From Thermoplasmata archaeon (GTDB taxonomy: Archaea; Thermoplasmatota; Thermoplasmata; Lutacidiplasmatales; UBA184), in NCBI GenBank assembly GCA_035532555.1, contig DATKQS010000002.1, positions 1-64,000 on the forward strand: a stretch of DNA of 64,000 bases. The letters run 5' to 3'. This document shows positions 52,601 to 60,671 of this stretch, piece after piece. Position 1 is the stretch's first letter. The number at the start of each line of letters is the position of its first letter. The translations under genes were made by a program, and so were the position numbers. The notes beneath the pieces are model-generated. The model did no database searches. It saw nothing but the letters and a program-made list of their open reading frames with translations, and was not told the origin of the DNA.

Positions 52601-52687
52601 TGGGAGATCCGCCGCCGCGGGCCCGAGCCGGTGGCGGCGTCGAGGACTTCGGACATCGGCCGGGCGACCGAGCCGCCGACGAACTAG
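49667..52687 (+). CDS. MMPL/RND-family transporter, copy 2
   Basis: The 1006-aa homologue of the protein at 20491-23178 has the same two-repeat layout. The first helix is near 24-46 (WYPIAFWVVLLIVAVPF). Two large external domains, rich in Asn glycosylation-type sites, are followed by helix clusters. Proton-relay turns are GVGTDYSIFLIARYREE and LGIDYNIFLLTRVREE. N-terminal hydrophobic helix preceded by RFS-free basic residues agrees with an inner-membrane anchor. Substrate unknown. Ends sharing CTAG with the peroxiredoxin stop. Confidence 0.87.
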   Translation: MADPTLHGRGPRIFAALGRWVVRHPWYPIAFWVVLLIVAVPFLPLLGSVTTNSTTSLPSSAPSSMANQELAQLFPNQSGGASTYLLFTAGNMTDTNAQTSILAVSESLGADPKLTYVSEISNVYSAYATYLGGQAQIASGVVQSSIPTLLPAVNLSSALLWGPPALFLGTWEGLVANRTPPASANPIAYRETSAALVNQTAALEVLRAFYEGYGSSVAGFNGTANCARDPPTVEACTDRTVRSNVAPLIVPLFPGNPAAQNLANVTLGSLGVENYTAYASVRTTAANVLSPSLGLPPKWVVIVWTEFPRGISSPAVATAWANATVANSSYYAEPLPIPHSISAEFVNPAGTAGLIVVFFSVDDGFTVGGAKPVYDDINEINRIVPGALAAADPSRAISFEQTGTSALDLAQQTILNESLGLVLPITVILLMGITALYFRAPITPLTAFVGLAIALVLSLGSTVLIGTFITHVDTSALTLEEVFVLGVGTDYSIFLIARYREELVAGRASKDAVVTALTWAGQSVATSGSTAIIATLALAFSGVALLSQWGSVLSVAILITMMASLTLTPALLVLVGPRVFWPATGNRFRTQAATQNARIAGERTYFYRAARLTQRRPWTIVGVILLLSIPLILVALAVPLSYDYYDQLPSSQPAVQGLQTLGAHYGPGFAFPSYTLVSFSAPLIVGNHTNAREFSEIASLTAIAQSTGGIAQVQSPVGPWGAPLSTWENYSTAPIATQQNLHALLGAYVGADGRTVLLTLQTGVSGLSANAISAIQSVESSFSTYQIAHSDVTEVAFGGAAPTTSDLASQTALATERMVIAVAIGLIVVLFVVLRSWIIPIMAVATIGLSIIWSWAITYLVLGRIFGIALFFFVPTVLFILILGLGIDYNIFLLTRVREERLRGRSSTNAAVEGVARTGGIITAAAIILASAFATLMFGSFALLVAIGFSVAVAVVLDAMVIRTYLVPAALHLLGDRVWEIRRRGPEPVAASRTSDIGRATEPPTN

Positions 52688-53118
52688 AGGTAGCGGGCGC
52701 GCGCGCGCTCGACGTGCTGCTCGGCGCCCGAGACGTCCACGACCTCCGCGATCGCACCGTCCGGGTTGATGAAGAACGTCACGCGCTTCGCGGTCCCGAT
52801 GGGCCGGAGCACCCCGTAGGCTTTCGCCACCCTCTTCCCGTAATCGGCCACCAGCGGGAACGGCAGGCTGTACTTCGTCGCGAACGCCTGCTGATCCGGG
52901 CAGTCATCGGTGCTGACGCCCACGATCTGGACCCCCGCCTTCTGGAACTCGGCGTAGTGGTCGCGGAACCCCTTCGCCTCGATCGTGCATCCGGGGGTGT
53001 CGGCCTTCGGATAGAAGTAGAGCACCACCGGCTTCCCTCGGAGCGAGGAGAGGCGGAAGGACGAGCCGTCCTGAAGTTTCTCTTGGAAGTCCGGCGCGGG
53101 CTGACCTGCTTCGACCAT
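52684..53118 (-). CDS. bcp: Peroxiredoxin of the BCP/PrxQ type
   Basis: This thiol peroxidase reduces hydroperoxides. The peroxidatic cysteine is C44 in YPKADTPGCTIEA. The usual second cysteine five residues later is absent (KG instead); C73 in STDDCPDQQ could be the resolving residue. The N-terminal QPAPDFQEK and LRGKPVVLYFYP motifs are typical. The ATG at 53118 lies 35 nt after an AAATATCC box; the GTG at 53142 is too close to it. 144 aa. Confidence 0.9.
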   Translation of the reverse strand: MVEAGQPAPDFQEKLQDGSSFRLSSLRGKPVVLYFYPKADTPGCTIEAKGFRDHYAEFQKAGVQIVGVSTDDCPDQQAFATKYSLPFPLVADYGKRVAKAYGVLRPIGTAKRVTFFINPDGAIAEVVDVSGAEQHVERARARYL

Positions 53119-53144
53119 GGTACCGACCCTCGGAGCGCCCACCG

Positions 53145-53153
53145 GATATTTAG
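53145..53153 (-). promoter_or_regulatory. TATA box for the peroxiredoxin gene
   Basis: TAAATATCC on the minus strand, 35 nt before the ATG at 53118. Confidence 0.55.
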
Positions 53154-53172
53154 GAGGGAGGGGCCGCGCCGC

Positions 53173-53409
53173 TCACCCGGCGGATACCGTCACCAGCGTC
53201 TCGGTGCCTTTGATGCCCGGGATCCGACGGATCTTCCCGATGACGACGTCCAGCGCCTCGTTGATGTGCTCGGCCTGGACCTTGGCGATCAGGTCGAACG
53301 GGCCCGTGACGGCCTGCACTTCCACCACGTGGGGGATCGCCCGGAGCCGCGCGAGGACCTCGTCCAGACGTCCGACCTCGATCTCGATGAGCAGGTAGAG
53401 CGTTTCCAT
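53173..53409 (-). CDS. Stand-alone Lrp/AsnC ligand-binding (RAM) domain protein
   Basis: The 78-aa alpha/beta protein corresponds to the effector-binding half of Lrp/AsnC regulators, without the DNA-binding helix-turn-helix. It begins ETLYLLIEIEVGRLDEVLAR and has VQAVTGPFDLIAKVQAEH and the C-terminal IPGIKGTETLVTVS. It probably forms oligomers that bind amino acids or partner regulators. The ATG is 31 nt after a GGTATCG box; the longer frame is rejected. Confidence 0.83.
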   Translation of the reverse strand: METLYLLIEIEVGRLDEVLARLRAIPHVVEVQAVTGPFDLIAKVQAEHINEALDVVIGKIRRIPGIKGTETLVTVSAG

Positions 53410-53435
53410 GGGGCGGTCGACCGTAGCCGTAGGTT

Positions 53436-53443
53436 CGATACCG
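53436..53443 (-). promoter_or_regulatory. TATA-like box for the RAM-domain gene
   Basis: GGTATCG on the minus strand, about 31 nt before the ATG at 53409. Confidence 0.4.
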
Positions 53444-53490
53444 CTCTTCAAGCTAACGAGCCGACCGCTACGGTACGGTCCGTCCCAAAG

Positions 53491-53500
53491 CGCTATCTTC
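53491..53500 (+). promoter_or_regulatory. TATA-like box for cysS
   Basis: CGCTATCTTC, about 32 nt before the ATG at 53525. Confidence 0.4.
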
Positions 53501-53524
53501 CCGCTCACGCCGCTCGCCTCGCGC

Positions 53525-54751
53525 ATGGCGTTCGAGTACCTCGACACCCTTACCGAGCGGAGCGTTCGGCTCCGGCCGCACGGGCGGCCGTACGTCGCCG
53601 CGTACGTCTGCGGCCCGACCGTCTACGCCCCCGCCCACGTCGGCCACGGCCGTACCTACCTCGCGTTCGACATCGTCCGCCGGTACCTGCGCGACGCCGG
53701 GGTCCGGACGCGTCACGTGATGAACGTCACGGACGTGGAAGACAAGATCGACGAGCGCGCCCGCGAGCTCGGGATGACCCCCATGGGACTGGCGCGCCAG
53801 GAAGAGCGTCGGTTTTTTCGCGAGCTCGATGCCCTCCACATCCTTCCTCCGACCTTCGCCCCCCGGGCGAGCGCGTGGGTGCCTCGGATGGTCCGTATCG
53901 GCCGGCAGCTCGAGCGACGCGGCTACGTCGAGCGTCGCGGCGACAGCTGGTGGTACTCGCCACCGGCGAGCCATACCCGACGCAATTTCAAGCTGGCCGC
54001 GGACGTGGCGCGCCACGCGGTCCGGGAGCCAAACGGAGGGGACCGCGGCACGCGCCCCGATCCTAGGGATTTCATGATCTGGAGACGTCAGGAGGCTCCC
54101 GTACCGACCTGGTCGAGTCCCTGGGGGCGGGGAGTGCCGGGCTGGCACCTCGAGTGCTACGCGATGGCCCTACACCACCTGGGTGTCCCGGTGGACTACC
54201 AAGGCGGCGGGAAGGACCTCGTCTTTCCCCATCACTACGCGCAGAACGAGATCGCCCTCGCGCTCGAGGGCACTCCGTTCGCGCGCGGGTTCATGCACTT
54301 CGGTTTCGTGCGCGACGGGGGCTCGAAGATGTCGAAGTCGGTCGGGAACCTCGTCTCCCTCGGGCCTGCGACGCGCGAATACGGCGCGTCCGCGCTCCGA
54401 TGGTACCTGCTTAGCCGGCCCTATGCCGATCCGCTCGACTGGTCCGATCGCGATGCGGGACGGGCCCGGGCGGCATACCGGGAGATACGCCGCAGGATCG
54501 GACGCTCCGTCGCCGGCGGTGCGAGCGGCACCGTATCGGCGGCGCAGGCGTCGCGCTTCGCGAGCGAAGTGGCGCGGTCGATCGAGACGAACCTGGGAGT
54601 CGACCGCGCCTTCGAGCGGATCCGCCGATGGACCGATGCCCTCGGCCGAGCGCCTCGGCCGTACGCGCGTGCGGGCGATCGTTCAGCGGTGCGCGCGGCC
54701 TACGAGCGGGTGGAGCGCCTGACGGGCCTTGAGCTATTGGGTACCCGATGA
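53525..54751 (+). CDS. cysS: Cysteinyl-tRNA synthetase
   Basis: This class I aminoacyl-tRNA synthetase has HVGH at 38-41 (HIGH motif) and KMSKS at 268-272. Zinc/cysteine-binding residues C29 (VCGPTVY), C211 (HLECYAMA) and H236 (FPHHYAQNE) are present. At 408 aa it is compact; the C-terminal anticodon-recognition part is short against about 460 aa usual. ATG 53525 fits TATA spacing and the family N-terminus. Its presence means Cys-tRNA need not come from the SepRS/SepCysS route. Confidence 0.93.
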   Translation: MAFEYLDTLTERSVRLRPHGRPYVAAYVCGPTVYAPAHVGHGRTYLAFDIVRRYLRDAGVRTRHVMNVTDVEDKIDERARELGMTPMGLARQEERRFFRELDALHILPPTFAPRASAWVPRMVRIGRQLERRGYVERRGDSWWYSPPASHTRRNFKLAADVARHAVREPNGGDRGTRPDPRDFMIWRRQEAPVPTWSSPWGRGVPGWHLECYAMALHHLGVPVDYQGGGKDLVFPHHYAQNEIALALEGTPFARGFMHFGFVRDGGSKMSKSVGNLVSLGPATREYGASALRWYLLSRPYADPLDWSDRDAGRARAAYREIRRRIGRSVAGGASGTVSAAQASRFASEVARSIETNLGVDRAFERIRRWTDALGRAPRPYARAGDRSAVRAAYERVERLTGLELLGTR

Positions 54752-55143
54752 CGCTACGCTACGTGGGCATTCGGGTGACCGATCTCGATCGCTCGGTAAC
54801 GTTCTACCGGGAGGGCCTTGGCCTCGTCGAGACGGGCCGCGGATCGATGAACCACGGCGGGCGGTTCGTGCAGCTCGAGGACCCAGAAAGCCGGCAGGCG
54901 CTCGAACTGAACTGGTATCCTCCCGGCAACCGCTATGCCACGCCCTTCGTCCCCGGTGAAGGGCTGGATCACCTCGGAGTTGAGGTCCCGGATCTCCGGG
55001 CCGTGTGGGATCGGCTTCTGCGACTAGGCGCCCAGGTCGCGATCGCTCCGTGGATCGAGGTCCCGTACCTGATCGGGTTCGTGACGGACCCGGACGGCAA
55101 CTGGATCGAGGTCCAGAGTCCGCTCCCCGCTCTTCCGGGTTAG
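54748..55143 (+). CDS. VOC superfamily protein, copy 2
   Basis: The 131-aa paralogue of the protein at 18208-18594 shares IRVTDL, LELNWYPPG and GEGLDHLGV. Possible metal ligands are E in ALELNWYPPG, H in LDHLGVEV and E in GNWIEVQSP. Here DPDGNWIEVQSP ends the second module as in classic glyoxalase/dioxygenase folds. Substrate unknown. ATGA overlap with cysS; convergent with the thiolase gene, sharing TTAG stops. Confidence 0.84.
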   Translation: MTLRYVGIRVTDLDRSVTFYREGLGLVETGRGSMNHGGRFVQLEDPESRQALELNWYPPGNRYATPFVPGEGLDHLGVEVPDLRAVWDRLLRLGAQVAIAPWIEVPYLIGFVTDPDGNWIEVQSPLPALPG

Positions 55144-56345
55144 AGCCCGCGCCGATCGACGATCACACTGAGGCCGTTCCCGCCGCCCATGCACAGGGTG
55201 GCGAGGCCGAGCGAGGTGTTCGAGCGGACCATCTCGTGGACGAGCGTGATCACGATTCGGGCGCCGCTCATGCCGATCGGGTGCCCGAGCGCGATGGCGC
55301 CTCCGTGGACGTTGAACTGACGCTCGGTGAACCCGAACGCGCGCATCACGGCGATCGACGCCGACGCGAATGCCTCGTTGTGCTCGACCCGATCGAATTC
55401 CTCCGGCGCGAACCCGGTCGCCGCGAGGTGCTTGCCTACGGTGGGGATCGGGGACTCCATCACGTCCGATGGGTCGACGCCCGAGACGCAGATCGAATGG
55501 ATCCACGCGAGCGGTTTCAGCCTGCGGTGCTCCACCTCGTGCGCGCTCGCGAGCACGAGCGCGGCACCGCCGTCCGCGAGTGAGGAGGAGCTCCCCGCCG
55601 TGAGGACCCCGTCGGGGCGGAACGCGGGCTTGAGCCGAGAGAGCGCAACCATCGACGTGTCCGCCCGGGGACCTTCGTCGTGGTCGAGTCCGGGTGACCG
55701 AGGTGTGATCCCCGGTGGCACGGCAACGATCTCCGATGCGAAGGTGCCGTCGCGGGTGGCGCGCAGCGCCCGTTCGTGGCTTCTCAGCCCGAAAGCGTCG
55801 ATCTCGACGCGCGAGAGACCGAGCTTGCGGGCGATCCGCTCACCGGTCAGTCCCATCTCTTCGTGCTCGCCGTAGGCGTCGGTGAGCGCGTCGTTGCGCA
55901 TCGCGTCGACGAACGGTCGGTTTCCGTACTTGATCCCCCAACGGACCTCACCGTCGACGAGGAACGGAGCGCGCGACATGCTTTCCATCCCGCCCACCAG
56001 GACCCGGCCGGCCGCCCCGGACCGGATCTCCGAGTACCCGAGATGCAGCGCTTTCATGCCCGAGCCGCAGACCATGTTGATCGTGCTGGCGCCGGAACTA
56101 TCGGGGATACCCGCTCCCCGCAGGACCTGCCGCGCCGGGTTCTGGCCGGCACCGGCCTGGATGCAGTGCCCATAGAGTACCTCCTCGATGTCGGCGGGCG
56201 GGATGCCGCTCTTTCCGATCGCCGAACGGGCCGCCACGGTGCCGAGCTGGACCGCCGAGAGCTCGCGGAGCGAGCCGCCGTATCTCCCGATCGGGGTGCG
56301 GATCGCGCCGACGATCGCGACCGTCCGATCTACCGCGCTCGACAT
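55140..56345 (-). CDS. Acetyl-CoA acetyltransferase (thiolase II), catalytically intact
   Basis: The 401-aa biosynthetic-type thiolase has the nucleophile C93 in NMVCGSGMKALHLG, the VEHNEAFASA motif, GGAIALGHPIGMSGAR with the catalytic histidine, and CMGGGNGLSVIV with the second cysteine. It makes or splits acetoacetyl-CoA. It could supply HMG-CoA synthase, whose own operon thiolase lacks these residues, or serve fatty-acid/polyhydroxyalkanoate routes. The ATG at 56345 is 32 nt after a GTTAAG box; the GTG at 56366 is too near it. Confidence 0.9.
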   Translation of the reverse strand: MSSAVDRTVAIVGAIRTPIGRYGGSLRELSAVQLGTVAARSAIGKSGIPPADIEEVLYGHCIQAGAGQNPARQVLRGAGIPDSSGASTINMVCGSGMKALHLGYSEIRSGAAGRVLVGGMESMSRAPFLVDGEVRWGIKYGNRPFVDAMRNDALTDAYGEHEEMGLTGERIARKLGLSRVEIDAFGLRSHERALRATRDGTFASEIVAVPPGITPRSPGLDHDEGPRADTSMVALSRLKPAFRPDGVLTAGSSSSLADGGAALVLASAHEVEHRRLKPLAWIHSICVSGVDPSDVMESPIPTVGKHLAATGFAPEEFDRVEHNEAFASASIAVMRAFGFTERQFNVHGGAIALGHPIGMSGARIVITLVHEMVRSNTSLGLATLCMGGGNGLSVIVDRRGL

Positions 56346-56369
56346 GGGACCTCCGCCATTCGACACGCG

Positions 56370-56378
56370 GCTTAACGC
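56370..56378 (-). promoter_or_regulatory. TATA-like box for the thiolase gene
   Basis: GCGTTAAGC on the minus strand, about 32 nt before the ATG at 56345. A Shine-Dalgarno-like GGAGG also precedes that ATG. Confidence 0.4.
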
Positions 56379-56405
56379 CGTCGCGTGACGGCGCTGAATT
56401 CGGGC

Positions 56406-57149
56406 CTAGTCTTCCTCGACCCGCGGAGCAAGCAGGAACCGGCCGGAGCCCTTGCCGCCCGCGACGGTGAATTCGATCTTGAGCGGGTACTCGTTCCCAA
56501 CGTGGAGGGTGACCTCCTCGGCAGAGGTGATGGACTTCATCATCGAACTGAAGAAATCGAGCGGGTACATGCTCTTCACTGGCTCCTTGACCTCGAGTCG
56601 GGACAGCCCCGGACCGCCCTTGACCAGATCGAGATCGACCCGGTCGGTCTCCGCTTCCGAGTAGAGGCTGAACTTCTCCGGGTCAACGGCGATGGTGACG
56701 TGATCGGAGATGCTCTCGCTTCCCCGGATCCCCTGGCGGATCTCCTCCATACGGACCACCGCGACCGCCGGCGGGCTCACGTTCGGCACCTTGGGGTCGG
56801 CGATCCCAGCGGGATCGATCACGGACATGTGCCGGGTGACCTTCCCGACCTTGACGACGAGGCGGCTCTTGCCCCCGTCGTACTGGAGGTCGAGGATGTC
56901 GTTCGGCTTGGAGAGCCGGAGCACATCCTTCAGTTTCTCGATGTCGACGCCAATCTCGGTAGGCTCGCCGGTGAACTCCTCGAAGGCGCCCTTGTCGAGC
57001 TTGAGCACTAGCATGGCGACGTGGGACGGATCGACCGCCTTGACCTCGAGACCGTCCTTGGAGATCGTGAGCTTGACCTCCGAGACGAGGGTCGAAACGA
57101 CCTCGACGAGCTCGCGGAGGACCTCGGTGCGGATGCGCGCCTTGAACAT
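56406..57149 (-). CDS. pcn: DNA polymerase sliding clamp (PCNA)
   Basis: The 247-aa ring-forming processivity factor has two similar domains. N-terminal FKARIRTEVLRELVEVVSTL, the KAVDPSHVAMLVLKLDKGAF segment, GVDIEKLKDVLRLSKPND and the C-terminal FLLAPRVEED are characteristic. The start MFKARI is chosen; the 11 extra codons upstream would reach back into the TATA region. 1-base spacing after a TATA box about 43 nt upstream implies a short leader. Confidence 0.93.
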   Translation of the reverse strand: MFKARIRTEVLRELVEVVSTLVSEVKLTISKDGLEVKAVDPSHVAMLVLKLDKGAFEEFTGEPTEIGVDIEKLKDVLRLSKPNDILDLQYDGGKSRLVVKVGKVTRHMSVIDPAGIADPKVPNVSPPAVAVVRMEEIRQGIRGSESISDHVTIAVDPEKFSLYSEAETDRVDLDLVKGGPGLSRLEVKEPVKSMYPLDFFSSMMKSITSAEEVTLHVGNEYPLKIEFTVAGGKGSGRFLLAPRVEED

Positions 57150-57184
57150 GGGAAAACCCTGGGCCGCGACTACGTGTATCACCT

Positions 57185-57192
57185 CTTTATAG
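57185..57192 (-). promoter_or_regulatory. TATA box for PCNA
   Basis: CTATAAAG on the minus strand, about 43 nt before the ATG at 57149, giving a 5' leader of roughly 13 nt. Confidence 0.55.
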
Positions 57193-57249
57193 GTTGCCCA
57201 CCGGCGAGGCGGCCGACGTGGTTTTTGCGCTCGCGCGCGTGCGAGCGGC

Positions 57250-58002
57250 GTGACCGAGCTCGCCTATCTCGACAGCAGCGACGCCGCCTACGTACGCACG
57301 TTCCGCGCGCGGATCCAAGCGCGTCCCCCCGGAGCGGTCGTGCTCGACCGCACGTACTTCTACGCGGTCGGGGGCGGTCAGCCCGCGGACCGCGGCCTCC
57401 TCCGCGCCCCGTCCGGGCGCACCGTGGATGTGGTGGACGTCACCAAGAGCGGATCCGCCGTGGTCCACAGGGTGCGGGGTACTCCCGAGGCGTTCGCCGA
57501 TCTCGCCGTCGGCACCAAGGTGGAGGGGGTCCTCGACTTCGACCGGCGCTATCGCCACATGCGCCTGCACACCGCTCAGCACTTCCTCAGCGCCCGGATC
57601 TTCGCCCGGGCCAACATTCGAACCCAGAAGGCGAAGCTCGGGGGCCGAGAAGGGATCCTCGATCTGGAGGGAACGGTAACGGCGGACCTACTTCCGGAGC
57701 TCGCGGAGGACGCGGCCGAAGCGCTCTCGCACCCCCGGTCCGTACGGATCCGCCACGTGCCGAGGGCCGAGTGGGACCTGCACCCCTCCGCCCGATCCGG
57801 CCTCGTGCGTCTCGCCGCGCACATCGATCCCGTGCGCGTGATCGAGATCGACGGAATCGACGCCTGTCCGTGTGGGGGCACCCATGTTCGATCGACCGGC
57901 GAGATCGGCCGGATCGCGATCCGCGACCCGGTTCCCCTCGCCGGAGGGGGCTGCCGCCTCACGTTCACGCTTTTGGAGGAGACGGCCACTCCGAGCGCGT
58001 GA
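57250..58002 (+). CDS. alaX: AlaX-type alanyl-tRNA editing protein
   Basis: It hydrolyses mischarged Ser- or Gly-tRNA-Ala. It has zinc motifs HTAQH (H107, H111) and CGGTH (C208, H212), plus the glycine-rich VGGGQPADRG near 41-49, placing it in the AlaX-M group. 250 aa. The GTG at 57250 is about 31 nt after a T-rich stretch (GTTTTTGCG), which is a weak promoter call. Its 3' end overlaps the convergent GNAT gene by 38 bp. Confidence 0.9.
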   Translation: MTELAYLDSSDAAYVRTFRARIQARPPGAVVLDRTYFYAVGGGQPADRGLLRAPSGRTVDVVDVTKSGSAVVHRVRGTPEAFADLAVGTKVEGVLDFDRRYRHMRLHTAQHFLSARIFARANIRTQKAKLGGREGILDLEGTVTADLLPELAEDAAEALSHPRSVRIRHVPRAEWDLHPSARSGLVRLAAHIDPVRVIEIDGIDACPCGGTHVRSTGEIGRIAIRDPVPLAGGGCRLTFTLLEETATPSA

Positions 58003-58507
58003 CGCCGTAGACGTAGACATCGTGCCACCGCGCGTGGTGGAATAGTGCGCCCCGCAGCGATCCCTCCCGCCGGAACCCGATCCGCTCCAGGAGTCGGGCC
58101 GAGGGAACGTTCTCCACGTCACAGGTCGCCCCGATCCTCTGGACGGTCTGGGTTCGGAACAGCTCGGTCACCAGGATCTGCACGGCCTCGCGCCCAACTC
58201 CCTTTCCGCGTTGGGCAGGGTCTCCGAGCAGGTACCACACGTCGATGTACTCCAGGACCGGATGCGCCCGGTACCAGCCGACACACCCCACGATGGTCCC
58301 CGTCGCCCGGAGTTCCACGGCGTACCGCGGATAGAGCGAGCCGGGGTCTCCGGCCGCGCCGGCGAGTCCGGCCGCGAACGCGTCGACCGTGTCGGGCTCG
58401 TACCGGTCGAACGGCGCGACGAGCTCCGGATCCTGGTACCATTCGAATAGGAGCGCTGCGTCCTGGGCGGTCGGTGGACGCAAGCGGACCTGAGACCCTT
58501 CGAGCAC
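57965..58507 (-). CDS. GNAT-family acetyltransferase
   Basis: The 180-aa RimJ/RimL-like protein begins QVRLRPPTAQDAALLFEWYQ. The acetyl-CoA loop lies in DPAQRGKGVGREAVQILV (the R/Q-x2-G-x-G/A motif). NVPSARLLERIGFRREG is the typical final motif. Substrates may be ribosomal proteins, sugars or small amines. The GTG at 58507 follows GAGGGAAGG; no ATG in frame is available. It shares a divergent promoter region with the epimerase gene. Confidence 0.84.
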   Translation of the reverse strand: MLEGSQVRLRPPTAQDAALLFEWYQDPELVAPFDRYEPDTVDAFAAGLAGAAGDPGSLYPRYAVELRATGTIVGCVGWYRAHPVLEYIDVWYLLGDPAQRGKGVGREAVQILVTELFRTQTVQRIGATCDVENVPSARLLERIGFRREGSLRGALFHHARWHDVYVYGVTRSEWPSPPKA

Positions 58508-58566
58508 CCTTCCCTCGGTCCGGTCGGAACGGCGGCCGGCGCCGGCCGGGCTCTCATCTGCGGCCC

Positions 58567-58575
58567 TCTTATATG
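58567..58575. promoter_or_regulatory. Divergent TATA box between GNAT and epimerase genes
   Basis: CTTATATGT reads as a TATA box on both strands. On the plus strand it lies 23-32 nt before the two candidate epimerase starts at 58592 and 58601. Confidence 0.5.
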
Positions 58576-58591
58576 TACACCCTCCTCGCCG

Positions 58592-59569
58592 ATGAGTGCC
58601 ATGGGGCCGTCGGCGTCTCGAGGTCCGGTCGTCGTAACGGGCGGCGCCGGTGCGATCGGCCAAGTGCTCGTCCGCGCCCTGCTTCACCGCGGCCACGAGG
58701 TCCGGGTCATCGACAACCTCTCTTCCGGACAGAGAAGTGATCTGCCGGATCCCGCGTCGGAGCCTCGCCTCTCCATCCTCCAGGCGGACCTGAGGGAACC
58801 GAAGACCTGGGAGTCGCAGTTCGATGGGGCCGAAGCCGTCTGGCACCTGGCTGCGAACCGGGACATCCGGTTGGGCACGAGCCGGCCGGAGATCGATCTG
58901 GAGCAGGGCACCATTGCGTCGTTCCACGTGATCGACGCCGCTCGCCGCCACGCGGTCCCGCGGGCGTACCTCACCTCCTCGTGCGTGATCTACGGCTTGC
59001 CGACCGTCTTTCCCACGCCGGAGAGCTACGGCCCGCTGGAACCGCAGTCGCTCTACGGCGCCTCCAAGCTGGCGGCGGAAGGACTGTTCAGCGCGTACGC
59101 CCACTCCTACGGTCTGCAATCGTACATCTTCCGTCTCGCGAACATCATCGACGCCCGGATGAACCACGGCGTGATCTTCGATTTCTTCGAGAAGCTGAAG
59201 AAGGACCCCCGTCGCCTGGAGGTCCTCGGCGATGGACGTCAGGCAAAGAGCTACCTGCGCACCGAGGACTGCGTGGCCGGAATGCTCCTCGTCGCCGACC
59301 GCGCGGACGCGAAGGTGAACATCTACAACCTCGGGACCCTCGATCGCATTTCGGTGCGGGAGATCGCGGAAAAGGTGGTGCGCGCCCACGGCGAGAAGGC
59401 CCGGATCGAGTTCACCGGAGGGTCCCAGGGCTGGGCCGGCGACGTTCCCCAGTTGCTCCTGAGCATCGACCGTGCGAGTGCCCTCGGCTGGCACCCCTCG
59501 TACACCAGCGCCACCGCGGTCGATCGGACGATCGCCGAGGTTGCGCTCGCCCGGGGGCTCGGGCGCTAA
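58592..59569 (+). CDS. NAD-dependent sugar epimerase/dehydratase (extended SDR)
   Basis: The 325-aa protein is UDP-glucose 4-epimerase-like. The NAD loop is VVTGGAGAIGQVL, the catalytic serine is in TSSCVIYG and the Tyr-Lys pair is in LYGASK. It probably interconverts nucleotide sugars for surface glycans. The TATA spacing fits a start at ATG 58592 or, slightly better, ATG 58601. It is followed after ten bases by a glycosyltransferase gene. Confidence 0.9.
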   Translation: MSAMGPSASRGPVVVTGGAGAIGQVLVRALLHRGHEVRVIDNLSSGQRSDLPDPASEPRLSILQADLREPKTWESQFDGAEAVWHLAANRDIRLGTSRPEIDLEQGTIASFHVIDAARRHAVPRAYLTSSCVIYGLPTVFPTPESYGPLEPQSLYGASKLAAEGLFSAYAHSYGLQSYIFRLANIIDARMNHGVIFDFFEKLKKDPRRLEVLGDGRQAKSYLRTEDCVAGMLLVADRADAKVNIYNLGTLDRISVREIAEKVVRAHGEKARIEFTGGSQGWAGDVPQLLLSIDRASALGWHPSYTSATAVDRTIAEVALARGLGR

Positions 59570-59579
59570 GGACTCGCCG

Positions 59580-60647
59580 ATGGCCGGACGCCCTCGCGCT
59601 CCCGGGGAAGTGACGGTCATCGTCACGGTCCTGAACGATCCTCGCGTCCGGAGAGCGATCGAGAGCCTACGATCGCAGCATCATGCGATCGCCACGATCG
59701 TCATCGACGACGGAGGCGGCCCCTCCGGCGGAATCCGGCGGGTCGTCGAGGAGATCGCCCGCTCCGATCCGCGCGTCCAGTGGCTGGATGCCCCGGGTTC
59801 GGTCGCACAGAGCCGGAACACCGCGCTCGCCCGGGTCGATTCGGAGTTCGTGGCCTTCCTGGACGCCGACGAGATCGCCCCCGCCGACTGGCTCGCGCAT
59901 CTGCTCGCGCCGTTCTCCGACCCTGCGGTCGGCTTCACAGGGGGCCCGACGCCCGCTCTCGCAGGTTCGGCCCGTGGCCCCGGGGTCCGGTACTACGACG
60001 GGTACCTGCGCCGCTTCTACGATGTGGTCGCCCGTCGCCACCCCCACGCTCTCCCGATGGGAAACTCGGCGTGGCGCATGGCGGTCTTCGATCGGTGCGG
60101 TCCGCTCGACACGACCCTCTCTCTCGGCGCGGGCAACGAGGACCACGACATGGCCGTTCGGACCCTCGAGGCCGGCTGGACGGCCGCGTACGTCCCAGAA
60201 GCGTACGTCGAGCACGACTTTTCGGACCTGACCTCCTGGAGGCTCTTGCGCAAGCAATCGCGCTACGCGTTCGGCGGGTTCGCCCTGTGGCGACGGCGGA
60301 GCAGCACCTACGAAGCGTCGGGATTGCGCCTCGCGCCGTATGTGGTTCTGCCCGGGCTCACCGTTCTCGGGGCGATCCTCCTCGTACCGGGGCCGACTCG
60401 ACCGATGGGGGAGATCCTGCTCGGCATCGGTGCGATCGGACTGGGCCTCCTCGCGCTCGGGCTCACGGCCCAGGGGTTCGCTTGGGATCGGACCTATCCC
60501 GGGATGCGATATCGGGCGTTCGAGATCCTCCGCCGATGGGCGACCCTATGGGGAGCGGCCCGGGGCTGGCTCCGATTCGGTTGGAGCGGACGACGGCCGG
60601 GCGCCGGGGCGACCGCGGCCGACCCTCCGGCGTCGGGCAAACCTTAA
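59580..60647 (+). CDS. Glycosyltransferase family 2 protein with C-terminal membrane segments
   Basis: It has the GT-A fold: EVTVIVTVLNDPRVRRAIES at the N-terminus, the metal-binding DAD in AFLDADEIAP, and NEDHDMAVRTLEAGW (the ED motif). Two hydrophobic helices follow at about 265-310 (VLPGLTVLGAILLVPG and LLGIGAIGLGLLALGL), then a basic Pro/Ala tail. It likely transfers sugars to a membrane lipid. It forms an operon with the epimerase. 355 aa. Confidence 0.87.
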   Translation: MAGRPRAPGEVTVIVTVLNDPRVRRAIESLRSQHHAIATIVIDDGGGPSGGIRRVVEEIARSDPRVQWLDAPGSVAQSRNTALARVDSEFVAFLDADEIAPADWLAHLLAPFSDPAVGFTGGPTPALAGSARGPGVRYYDGYLRRFYDVVARRHPHALPMGNSAWRMAVFDRCGPLDTTLSLGAGNEDHDMAVRTLEAGWTAAYVPEAYVEHDFSDLTSWRLLRKQSRYAFGGFALWRRRSSTYEASGLRLAPYVVLPGLTVLGAILLVPGPTRPMGEILLGIGAIGLGLLALGLTAQGFAWDRTYPGMRYRAFEILRRWATLWGAARGWLRFGWSGRRPGAGATAADPPASGKP

Positions 60648-60650
60648 ACG
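60641..60650 (+). promoter_or_regulatory. TATA-like box for the FKBP gene
   Basis: CCTTAAACGG, 30 nt before the ATG at 60672, overlapping the end of the glycosyltransferase gene. Confidence 0.5.
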
Positions 60651-60671
60651 GCATGCGCCCTCGGCGCGGAG